Of a stretch of 64,000 bases of DNA, positions 24,664 through 32,336 are shown piece after piece; the stretch's first letter is position 1; each line of letters starts with the position of its first letter. The DNA comes from Tersicoccus sp. Bi-70 (GTDB lineage: Bacteria > Actinomycetota > Actinomycetes > Actinomycetales > Micrococcaceae). A program made the translations under genes and the position numbers. The notes beneath the pieces are model-generated. The model was given only the letters and a program-made list of their open reading frames with translations. It did no database searches and was not told the DNA's origin. The stretch lies in assembly GCF_001968825.1 (NCBI RefSeq), contig NZ_MIEU01000016.1, positions 186,001 through 250,000 of the forward strand, in the 5' to 3' direction.

Positions 24664-26934
24664 ATGACCGACCACTCCGCTCCGACTCCCGCCGACGGCA
24701 CCACCCCCGCCCCCGGCTCCGCCACCCTCCCGGCCGCGGCCCTGCCCCCCGCTCCGGTGGCCCGGAAGATCCCGAAGGAGCGCACCCATCACGGGGACAC
24801 CCTGGTCGACGACTACGAGTGGCTGCGCGAGAAGACGGATCCTGAGGTGCTGGCGCACCTGACCGCGGAGAACGCGTACACCGACGCCGTCACCGCCGGC
24901 CAGCAGCGCCTGCGGGAGCGGATCTTCGACGAGATCAAGGGCCGCACCCAGGAGACGGACCTCTCGGTCCCGTCCCGCCGGCACGGTTGGTGGTACTACA
25001 GCCGCACGGTCGAGGGCGGCCAGCACGCCGTGCACTGCCGGGTGGCGGCCGAGGGCGACGGCACCGAGCTGTCCCACTGGGAGCCGCCCGTCATCGAGCC
25101 CGGCCAGCCGCTCGACGGGGAACAGGTCCTGCTCGACGGCAACGCGGAGGCGGACGGCCTGCCGTTCTTCTCCCTGGGTAGTTTCGCCGTCAGCGAGGAC
25201 GGCGGCCTGCTCGCGTACGGGGTGGACAGCGCCGGCGACGAGCGGTTCACCATCCGCGTGAAGGACCTGCGCACCGGTGAGGCGCTGCCCGACGTCATCG
25301 AGGACACGTTCTACGACGCCCAGTTCCACCCGGACGGGCGCAGCCTCTACTACACCGTCGTGGACGCCGCGTGGCGTCCCCACGAGCTGCGCCGGCACGT
25401 GCTCGGCACGCCGTCCTCCGCCGACGAGGTCGTCGCCCGCGAGGACGACCCGGGCCTCTGGCTCGGCGCGGAGATCTCCTCCAACCGGCGCTGGCTCATC
25501 GTCACGTCCGGCAACTCCGAGTACAGCGAGTCCCGGGTGCAGCGCCTCGACACGAGCGACGGCGACGACGCCGGGTTCCAGATCGTCATCGACCGCGCCG
25601 ATCGCGTGCTCTACGACGTCGAACCGGTGCTGCTCGACGGTCGGGACCAGTTCGTTCTGCTCCACAACCGGGACGCGGTCAACTCGGCGATCGCCCTGAT
25701 GGATCCCGCCGACGCCGGCCGGCCGGTCGCCGAGCAGACGTGGACGCCCGTCATCGAGCACCGCGACACCGTGCGTCTGAGCGGCATCGCCTCGAACCGC
25801 ACCCACCTGTTCGTCGCCGCCCGCATGGACACGACCGAACGGGTCCAGGTGCTCGAGCTCGCCGGTCTCGGCACGGCGCAGCAGCGACCCGCCACGGAGC
25901 CGCGGTTCGAGGAGGAGCTCTACTCGGCGTCACTCGTCGGCGCCGAGTTCGAGGCACCCGTCGCCCGGATCACCTACACCTCGTTCCTGACGCCGCCGCG
26001 GGTCTACGACTACTTCCCGGCCCTGGACGGCGCCGGGGACGGGGCGGGCGAGTCCGCCGGTGACTCCGCTGCGCTGGCCCTGGCGCTGCGGAAGGAGACA
26101 CCCGTGCTCGGCGGGTACGACCCGACCGCGTATCGCGCCGAGCGGGCGTGGGCGACGGCGCGCGACGGCGTCCGGATCCCCGTCTCGATCGTGCGGCGCG
26201 CCGACGTCGAGCCCGACGGGCGCAACCCGGTGATCCAGTACGGCTACGGCTCGTACGAGATCAGCATCGACCCGTCCTTCTCCGTCGCCCGGCTCTCCCT
26301 GCTCGACCGCGGCGTCGTGTTCGTCGTCGCGCACGTGCGCGGCGGCGGCGAGCTCGGCCGGCCCTGGTACGAGGACGGCAAGAAGCTCGCCAAGCGCCAC
26401 TCGTTCACCGACTTCGTCGACGTCACGGACTTCCTCGTCGACTCCGGCTGGGCCGACCCGGCGCGGATCGTCGCGACCGGCGGGTCCGCGGGCGGGCTGC
26501 TGATGGGCGCCGTCGCGAACCTGGCGCCGACGCGGTACCGCGCCATCGTCGCCGTCGTGCCGTTCGTCGACGCGCTGACGACGATCCTCGACCCCGAGCT
26601 GCCGCTCTCGGCGCTCGAGTGGGAGGAGTGGGGCAACCCCATCACCGATCCCGAGGTCTACGCCTACATGCGGGGCTACTCCCCCTACGAGAACATCGCG
26701 CCGGTCGCGTACCCGAAGATCGCGGCGATCACGAGCCTGAACGACACGCGCGTCTTCTACGTCGAGCCGGCCAAGTGGGTGGCGCGGCTGCGGGAGATCG
26801 GCACCGGCTCGGAGCCGATCATCCTCAAGACCGAGATGGACGGCGGCCACGGCGGCGCGAGCGGCCGGTACGAGAAGTGGAAGGACACCGCCTTCCAGTA
26901 CGCGTTCATGCTGGACGCGCTCGGCGTCGCCTGA
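24664..26934 (+). CDS. ptrB: oligopeptidase B (protease II, S9A family)
   Basis: A 756-residue prolyl-oligopeptidase-fold serine peptidase that cuts short peptides after Arg or Lys. The N-terminal RKIPKERTHHGDTLVDDYEWLREK opens the beta-propeller, which runs to about residue 470. The catalytic domain carries GGSAGGLLMG (Ser608), Asp694 in NDTRVFY and His729 in MDGGHGGASGR, the S9A order. ARVRGGGELGRPWYEDGK-type sequence and the acidic residues after the nucleophile match oligopeptidase B. It has no signal peptide; the first ~35 residues are a Pro/Ala-rich tail. It is a single-gene unit. Confidence 0.94.
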   Translation: MTDHSAPTPADGTTPAPGSATLPAAALPPAPVARKIPKERTHHGDTLVDDYEWLREKTDPEVLAHLTAENAYTDAVTAGQQRLRERIFDEIKGRTQETDLSVPSRRHGWWYYSRTVEGGQHAVHCRVAAEGDGTELSHWEPPVIEPGQPLDGEQVLLDGNAEADGLPFFSLGSFAVSEDGGLLAYGVDSAGDERFTIRVKDLRTGEALPDVIEDTFYDAQFHPDGRSLYYTVVDAAWRPHELRRHVLGTPSSADEVVAREDDPGLWLGAEISSNRRWLIVTSGNSEYSESRVQRLDTSDGDDAGFQIVIDRADRVLYDVEPVLLDGRDQFVLLHNRDAVNSAIALMDPADAGRPVAEQTWTPVIEHRDTVRLSGIASNRTHLFVAARMDTTERVQVLELAGLGTAQQRPATEPRFEEELYSASLVGAEFEAPVARITYTSFLTPPRVYDYFPALDGAGDGAGESAGDSAALALALRKETPVLGGYDPTAYRAERAWATARDGVRIPVSIVRRADVEPDGRNPVIQYGYGSYEISIDPSFSVARLSLLDRGVVFVVAHVRGGGELGRPWYEDGKKLAKRHSFTDFVDVTDFLVDSGWADPARIVATGGSAGGLLMGAVANLAPTRYRAIVAVVPFVDALTTILDPELPLSALEWEEWGNPITDPEVYAYMRGYSPYENIAPVAYPKIAAITSLNDTRVFYVEPAKWVARLREIGTGSEPIILKTEMDGGHGGASGRYEKWKDTAFQYAFMLDALGVA

Positions 26935-27073
26935 TGGCGGAGGCGGACGACGCGACCGGCTACGGCGCAGTCGCACCGCCGCCGTGACTGATGGTCGGGC
27001 TGCTGTCGCGTCTGGACGCGTCGCTGCCCGGCCGCGCGTCGGACGGTGTCAGGGCGCCGCCCGGGCGCCGTCG

Positions 27074-28246
27074 TCAGTGCACGGGCGCGGTGCGGCCCAG
27101 GTCGGCGGACGGTCGGGTCGGCACCCGTCGGACGGGTGAGAGCGCGGCGAGGATCGCAGTCGGGTCGGGTTCGTCGGTCGACCGACCCGCGGCTGCAGCC
27201 GGGTTGCGACCAGTGTCGCCGCGGTCGATGCCGTGCGCGTCGAGGATCAGCCCGGCCGCCAGCTCGGCGAGCGCGGGCGCGACGTGCACGACGCCGTCGC
27301 CCTGACCGGCGAGCCAGAAGAACCCGTCCGCCTCGCCGTCGTACCCCACCACCGGCAGTCCGTCGCGACCGCGGGTGCGGACCGCCGTCCACGCCCGGTC
27401 GAGTTCACCGAGTCGGTGGCCGGTCAGCGTGAGCGCGGCCCGTCGGAGGTTCTCCACCGCTGCCGAGTGCGGCGCAACGAACCCGGCGTTCCCCGGCGTG
27501 CCCGCGACCCCGGCGACGAGCAGGCCGTCCCCGTCGGGGCGGATGACGACGCCGTCGCGGACGAGCGCCGGCATGTCCGGGTCGAGGGGTGCGTCCAGGC
27601 CGAACACGGCGGCGGTGTGCCGGTGCGGTTGCAGGCCCTGGATCTCGACGGCGGCGATGACGGCGATCGGGTCCGCCCACGCCCCCGCGGCGTTGACCAC
27701 GGTCCGCGCGGCGATGCCCTCCTGGCCGGCGCCGATCAGCCAGCCACCGCCGATGCGCGCCGCCGTGTGCACGTCCGCGACGGGGATGATGTCGACGCCG
27801 GCGTCCAGCGCGGCGTCGCGGTAGTACTCCTGAAGTGCCCCGGCATCGACCTCCAGGGCGTCGTCGGTGGCCGCGGAGACCGATGTGTCACGGGCGGCCG
27901 CGGCGGTCAGGACGGCGACGGCGTCCTCGGCCACGGTCAGTGCCCCGGCGGCGGCGAGGTCGTCGACCTGCCCGCTCGACCCCGCGAAGACACGCCGGCG
28001 AGTGCGAGCGAGATGGTGTGCCCCGTCCCCGAGCGCGTCCGCGATCAGCTCGGCCGAGCGGCGCCGCAGAGCCCTCAGCACCGGCGGATCGATGGTGGGC
28101 TCGAGGGCCCGGGCGGCCCGCGCCGTCTGCTGGTAGGCCACGGTGGGATCGGCCTCGACGATGACGACCCCCGTGTGCGGGGCGAGCGCCGCCGCCAGGG
28201 ACAGGCCGGTGATGCCGCTGCCGATGATCAAGACGTCGGTGTCCAT
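27074..28246 (-). CDS. FAD-dependent oxidoreductase of the DAO family
   Basis: A 390-residue flavoprotein starting DVLIIGSGITGLSLAAALAPHTGVVIVEAD, a complete FAD dinucleotide motif at the N-terminus. VNAAGAWADPIA in the middle and GLPVVGYDGEADGFFWLAGQGDGV near the C-terminus are typical of D-amino-acid/glycine oxidase-like proteins, which oxidise amines with oxygen or pass electrons on. The last ~50 residues are a Pro/Arg-rich tail. It lies downstream of the small anchored protein gene but after a hairpin, so it is probably a separate unit. The substrate is unknown. Confidence 0.87.
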   Translation of the reverse strand: MDTDVLIIGSGITGLSLAAALAPHTGVVIVEADPTVAYQQTARAARALEPTIDPPVLRALRRRSAELIADALGDGAHHLARTRRRVFAGSSGQVDDLAAAGALTVAEDAVAVLTAAAARDTSVSAATDDALEVDAGALQEYYRDAALDAGVDIIPVADVHTAARIGGGWLIGAGQEGIAARTVVNAAGAWADPIAVIAAVEIQGLQPHRHTAAVFGLDAPLDPDMPALVRDGVVIRPDGDGLLVAGVAGTPGNAGFVAPHSAAVENLRRAALTLTGHRLGELDRAWTAVRTRGRDGLPVVGYDGEADGFFWLAGQGDGVVHVAPALAELAAGLILDAHGIDRGDTGRNPAAAAGRSTDEPDPTAILAALSPVRRVPTRPSADLGRTAPVH

Positions 28247-28333
28247 GGCCCGATCGTGTCACAGGGCGGCACCGGGGTCACCGGTCTGCGCTGATCAGTC
28301 TCAGATCCGCGACCCGGCACGCTCCGGTGACGC

Positions 28334-28370
28334 CGGATCGACCCCCGGGGCTCCTGCGAGGGTCGATCCG
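28334..28370 (-). terminator. hairpin after the 28417-29157 gene
   Basis: An 11-bp perfect inverted repeat, CGGATCGACCC at 28334-28344 and GGGTCGATCCG at 28360-28370, with a 15-base loop. It lies between two leftward genes, 47 bases after the first stop. There is no T-run, as is common in high-GC terminators. It could instead be an operator for the FAD oxidoreductase gene. Confidence 0.5.
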
Positions 28371-28416
28371 TGTCGGTACCGGTGGTTCGGGGGTTGCCTG
28401 AGGGGTTGGCTCGCGC

Positions 28417-29157
28417 TCAGGAGCTCGACGTCGGCGCCGGCGTGGTGGCGCCCGAGGAGGGCGCCGGTGTCGCCGGGGCGGTCCTGCCCGCACCGGCCGG
28501 CAGCACGAGCAGCCGTTCGACGGTCGGCGTCCCGGACTTGGCGGCCATCAACGCCACCCGATCGCCGACCTTCAGCTCGGAGGCCGTGATGGTGGTGCGG
28601 TGGCGGGCGCCGTGGGTGCCTCGGGCCTGCGCGCCGGCACTCGGGCTGGCGCTCGGGCTGGGGGTGGAGTCCGGGCCGGCGCTCGAGTCCGGGGTACGCA
28701 GCGGCCGCGTGGGGGCGGCGAAGAGCTTCGACGAGGTGCCGAGTGCGTAGGTCGCCGTGTAGCCGTCGGAGGACTTGACCGTCACGGAGGTCGAGGACAC
28801 GGCCGTGATCTGCCCGCGCTGGACGAGGACGGTGGCGGTGCTCTGGCCTTTCGGCACCACGAACTCGCCGTGCAGCGGTGCCCGGGCCGGTCCGACGGGG
28901 AACCAGTCCCCGCGGTGCCCGCGGCCGTGGCCGTGGTGCTGACCCGGGCTCGCGGAGGCGCTCGGGCTCGGCGTCGCCCCGCTCGTGGGCTGCCCGTCGG
29001 TGCCGTTGCCCGCTGCCATGACGGCGACGCCGCCGGCGCCGGCCAGCCCGAGGGTGAGCAGTCCGGTGGCCGCCCAGCGCACCGTCGACCGGGTGCGTCG
29101 CGAGTTCCGGTGCGCGGTCGTCCGCTCGTCCGGCGTCGGTGTCTCGAAGTCCTGCAT
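28417..29157 (-). CDS. membrane-anchored hypothetical protein, Ser/Pro/His-rich
   Basis: A 246-residue protein not recognised beyond its layout. A basic cytoplasmic N-terminus is followed by one membrane helix (WAATGLLTLGLAGAGGVAVMAAG, residues ~27-50) and a low-complexity Ser/Pro stretch with a His/Gly-rich patch (GQHHGHGRGHRGD). Then comes a small beta-type domain with TATVLVQRGQITAVSSTSVTVKSSDGYTATYAL and KVGDRVALMAAKSG. The last segments resemble the repeated beta units of DUF5666-like extracellular proteins. ATG 29157 has GGGGAGAG just upstream, and the frame further up is unlikely. The domain should lie outside the membrane. Confidence 0.75.
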   Translation of the reverse strand: MQDFETPTPDERTTAHRNSRRTRSTVRWAATGLLTLGLAGAGGVAVMAAGNGTDGQPTSGATPSPSASASPGQHHGHGRGHRGDWFPVGPARAPLHGEFVVPKGQSTATVLVQRGQITAVSSTSVTVKSSDGYTATYALGTSSKLFAAPTRPLRTPDSSAGPDSTPSPSASPSAGAQARGTHGARHRTTITASELKVGDRVALMAAKSGTPTVERLLVLPAGAGRTAPATPAPSSGATTPAPTSSS

Positions 29158-29399
29158 GGTCTCTCCCCTGAGTGAGGTGACGCGGCGGTCCGACGACCCT
29201 CGAGGTATTCCCCGGGATCGTGGCGCCCCAGGTGAGCGCCGGTTCCGCGATGCCGTTGACCAGTGTGCGAGCGGACACTGGGGATCGCCTGTACCCCATC
29301 TGCCAGTTCGGCGCCACAGCATCAGCCCATTTCCGCCTGTGCGTCTCGTGGCGCTGCTGTGCGCTTGTGCCGGTGCGAGCCGCTGGCAAGACTGGCACC

Positions 29400-30386
29400 A
29401 TGACCGCCGCAGCCTCCTCCCCCTCGTCCACCGGTTCCTCCCTCCGCGTCGCCCTCGTCGTCGGCGCCTCGCGCGGCCTCGGCCTGCTGATGGCGCGCGA
29501 TCTGCTCGAGCAGGGCTACCGGGTCGTGATCGCCGCGCGCAACGAGCAGACGCTGGCCGCCGCCGCCGCCGACCTGGACCCGTCCGGCACCCGGGTGCTG
29601 CACCGCGTCGCCGATGCGGGCGATCCCGACGCGGTCGCGGACCTCGTCGCCTTCGCCGAGCGGCAGGGGGTGCTCGACGTCGTCGTCCACGTCGCGGGCG
29701 TCATCCAGGTGGGCCCGCTCGCGGCGATGAACCGGGGCCACTTCCGGGAGGCGATCGACATCATGACCTGGGGGCCGATCAACGTGGCGCTGGCGGCGGT
29801 GCCCGGCATGCGGGCTCGCGGTCATGGGCGGATCGGCATCGTCACGTCACTCGGCGGCAAGGTCAGCGCCCCGCACCTGGTGCCGTACTCGACGGCCAAG
29901 TTCGGGGCCGTCGGCTTCACCCAGGGGCTGGCCGCGGAGCTCGCGGGCACCGGGGTGACGGCGACGACGCTGGTGCCGGGCCTGATGCGCACGGGCTCGC
30001 ACCTGCAGGCGGCCTTCGTCGGCGACGTCGAGAAGGAGTACCGGTGGTTCTCCCTCGGCGCGACGCTGCCGCTGGTCGCGATGCCCGCCGAGCGGGCGGC
30101 GCACAAGATGGTCGCGGCGACGCTGGCGGGCAAGCCCGTGGCCGCGATCGGCATTGCCGCCCAGGCGTCCACCCGCTTCGGCGGTCTGGCACCCTCGATC
30201 ACGGTGCGCGGCATGGGGATCTTCAACCGGTTCCTGCCGGGCACGACGGCCAGCGGGCCGAACGTCCGCTCGGACGACGCGACGACCGTCAAGGGTGAGG
30301 ACGCGCGCCGCCGCCTCGCTTCGCCGCTGGTCAACTTCCTGACCGGCCTCGGCCACCGCGCGGCGCAGAAGAACCTGGAACGCTAG
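29400..30386 (+). CDS. short-chain dehydrogenase/reductase
   Basis: A 328-residue SDR. The cofactor motif is ALVVGASRGLGLLMARDL near residues 18-35, with an Arg at the end of the second strand (VVIAARNEQTL), which usually favours NADP. VHVAGV is the NAG-like strand, and the catalytic motif is VTSLGGKVSAPHLVPYSTAKFGAVGF with Ser, Tyr and Lys in place. The C-terminal ~90 residues are longer than in minimal SDRs. ATG 29400 is chosen because upstream codons read like intergenic sequence. Substrate unknown. Confidence 0.88.
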   Translation: MTAAASSPSSTGSSLRVALVVGASRGLGLLMARDLLEQGYRVVIAARNEQTLAAAAADLDPSGTRVLHRVADAGDPDAVADLVAFAERQGVLDVVVHVAGVIQVGPLAAMNRGHFREAIDIMTWGPINVALAAVPGMRARGHGRIGIVTSLGGKVSAPHLVPYSTAKFGAVGFTQGLAAELAGTGVTATTLVPGLMRTGSHLQAAFVGDVEKEYRWFSLGATLPLVAMPAERAAHKMVAATLAGKPVAAIGIAAQASTRFGGLAPSITVRGMGIFNRFLPGTTASGPNVRSDDATTVKGEDARRRLASPLVNFLTGLGHRAAQKNLER

Positions 30387-30464
30387 GGCCGCCGGAGTTT
30401 CCGCCGGTCACGACCGGCACCCGACGTCGTCGTCGTTCCGGCGCCGGCGCGCGAGCGGACACGG

Positions 30465-30583
30465 CCATCGGGACCGTTCTTGCCATTCGGGACGCTAACA
30501 ACCCGGCGCGATGGCAGGAACGGTCCCGATCACTGTGGGCGCATCTGCCGCCCTTCACCGTGCAGCATGCGACCGGGGCTGAG
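30465..30583. repeat. palindromic intergenic element, copy 1, within a long direct repeat
   Basis: The core is a near-perfect inverted repeat with 20-bp arms at 30467-30486 and 30511-30530 (left arm ATCGGGACCGTTCTTGCCAT, one mismatch that could form a G-U pair). Downstream it continues with a ccgcccttcaccgtgcagca-type sequence shared almost exactly with copy 2 at 32144-32261. It lies between the convergent SDR and nuclease genes, so a bidirectional terminator is a reasonable reading. Confidence 0.8.
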
Positions 30584-30645
30584 GCGCCGCGGCCGTCGTG
30601 ACCGTCCGATTCAAGGGCGGTGCCGAACCCGGCGACCGGACCTGA

Positions 30646-31905
30646 TCACCCGCAGGGGTGCCAGACCTGGCCTCCCGGCTCGTAGCATCGCGGCCCGTGG
30701 TAACCGGGGTAGGGATCCGCGGGTGCAGGCGCCGGCGCCTGCTGCTGTTCCTGCGCCTGGCGCGCCGCCTCGGCCTGGCGTTCGGCTTCAGCGGCCGCAG
30801 CCTGGTCGGCGGCCTGCTGCGCCGCCGCCCGAGCAGCCTCATCCGCGGCAGCCTGCTGCGCCGCCGCCCGAGCAGCATCATCCGCGGCAGCCTGCTGCGC
30901 CGCCGCCCGAGCAGCATCATCCGCGGCAGCCTGCTGCGCCGCCGCCTCGGCAGCCGCCTGACGCTCCGCGTCCGCAACCCGTGCCTGGCGCGCCTCCTCC
31001 GCCTGCGCTTCCTGCGCGGCGGCCGCTGCCCGTCGATCCGCCTCCCGCTGAGCGGCGGCGCGGGCGGCCCGCTGCTGCCCGGCGGCACGCGTCTCGTCAG
31101 CTCGCAGGGTCGACGCCGTGGTGTCGGCCGTGGTCCTGCGGGCTTTCGCGCGCCCGATCAGCGCCTCGAGATCGGACGACGAGAACAGGCCCGCCACGAC
31201 GAATCCGGTTGGCGGCTTCATCAGCAGGGACCGGATCGCCTCCAGCCTGGCGATCTGGGACGTGAGCCGATCGGCCGTCGCCTGGGCCGCCGCCGCGGTG
31301 TCCTCGGTGCCGGTGGAGATCGTCTGACCGACGCTCTGCTCGGCGGCAGGGATGGTGCAGCCGATGGTGGGGTCGAACAGCCCGCGACGCTGGGTCGTGG
31401 CTTCGTCCTGCGCCTTCTTCACCGCGTCGTACCACTTGACGTTCGGCTTGAAGATGACGGCGACCCCCAGTCCCAACCGGGCGAGCTCGGAGTTCACGAA
31501 GACACCGGTCGGCCCGGTGACCGCGGCCAGCGTGCGCCCGTAGCGGTCGGTGCGCTCGACGTCGTAGTCGAGGGACACCGTCGATCCGACAGGCAGCAGG
31601 TCGGTCAGCGCCCGGGTCGCTTCCGGGCCCTGGCACTGCACCGCCTTGTTCGGGTGCTTGGTCTCCGGGGTATCGACATTGAGCAACCGGATACGGGTCA
31701 CCTTGCCGTGCAGGGTGGCATCGAAGGTGTCGCCATCGATGACGCGGACGACGGTCGCGATGTCGCCGTCGGCGGCCACCGCGTCGACCGCCGTCACGGC
31801 CGACTCCGACGCGACGGTTCCCCCCGCGGTCGGCGCACTGCACCCGCTGATCACCAGCACGGCACTGACGGCCAGCGCACCTGACCACGACCTGATGCTG
31901 AACAA
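30646..31905 (-). CDS. lipoprotein thermonuclease (SNase domain) with Ala-rich tail
   Basis: A protein of about 419 residues. A lipoprotein signal ends with lipobox VISGC. The staphylococcal-nuclease domain follows: VVRVIDGDTFDAT, TRIRLLNVDTPETKHPN (Arg, Asp, Glu catalytic residues) and ERTDRYGRTLAAV (second Arg). The rest is a long Ala/Gln/Arg/Glu-rich helical stretch built from 13-residue repeats, ending in a small Cys-containing tail PRCYEPGGQVWHPCG. I choose TTG 31905, which has CGGAG seven bases upstream and gives a compact signal peptide; ATG 31938 is the alternative. It should degrade DNA/RNA at the cell surface. It is bracketed by direct repeats. Confidence 0.82.
   Translation of the reverse strand: MFSIRSWSGALAVSAVLVISGCSAPTAGGTVASESAVTAVDAVAADGDIATVVRVIDGDTFDATLHGKVTRIRLLNVDTPETKHPNKAVQCQGPEATRALTDLLPVGSTVSLDYDVERTDRYGRTLAAVTGPTGVFVNSELARLGLGVAVIFKPNVKWYDAVKKAQDEATTQRRGLFDPTIGCTIPAAEQSVGQTISTGTEDTAAAAQATADRLTSQIARLEAIRSLLMKPPTGFVVAGLFSSSDLEALIGRAKARRTTADTTASTLRADETRAAGQQRAARAAAQREADRRAAAAAQEAQAEEARQARVADAERQAAAEAAAQQAAADDAARAAAQQAAADDAARAAAQQAAADEAARAAAQQAADQAAAAEAERQAEAARQAQEQQQAPAPAPADPYPGYHGPRCYEPGGQVWHPCG
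30812..30967. repeat. 39-bp tandem repeat inside the nuclease gene
   Basis: A unit starting gcctgctgcgccgccg is repeated with period 39 at 30812, 30851, 30890 and 30929, the last copy partial. It encodes the 13-residue unit DDAARAAAQQAAA, so changes in copy number keep the frame and only lengthen or shorten the helical tail. Confidence 0.85.
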
Positions 31906-32336
31906 GCGGTGTCTCCGATCTCCGTAAGTCGTGGACATCCCTGATCGAGCCACGCCAGCATGCACTCTCGACAGCGCGGCGTAGCGAGTAAGGCGGTCGC
32001 CGGCGCTCCGACCTGCGCATCGACACCGCAGACGGGACCGTTCCTGCCACGAGGGACCGCAAGTCCCCCACTCAGCGGGAGTACCTGTCCCATCGGCTGA
32101 GGTGCACAGGGCGGGGACGACGACCGCACCAACGGTCGAGGCGCCATCGGGACCGGTATTGCCGTTCGGGACCGAGCAACCCGGCGCCATGGCAGGAACG
32201 GTCCCGATCGCTGGGGCGCGTCGGGCCGCCCTTCACCGTGCAGCATGCGACCGGGGCTGAGCCTCGCCGACCGGAGACGACGACGGCCGCGCCGCCCGCC
32301 GGAGCGGGAACAGCACGGCCGTCGTGACCGGGTGGA
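31906..32336. other. non-coding region upstream of the nuclease gene
   Basis: 431 bases between the nuclease start and the end of the MmpL gene, both leftward. It holds repeat copy 2 (32144-32261). At 32031-32049 it also holds a half-copy resembling one arm of the same palindrome (gggaccgttcctgcc), followed by a degraded partner near 32082-32096. A second short hairpin-like stretch (acgacggccgcg... ggccgtcgt) lies at about 32279-32326. The nuclease promoter should be here, but I cannot point to it. Confidence 0.5.
32144..32261. repeat. palindromic intergenic element, copy 2, within a long direct repeat
   Basis: This copy is in the same orientation as copy 1, and the ~118-base similarity includes both the palindrome (arms 32146-32163 and 32191-32208, less perfect) and the flanking ccgcccttcaccgtgcagca stretch. 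With copy 1 it brackets the nuclease gene as direct repeats about 1.7 kb apart. It lies ~75 bases after the MmpL stop and could end that transcript. Confidence 0.8.
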
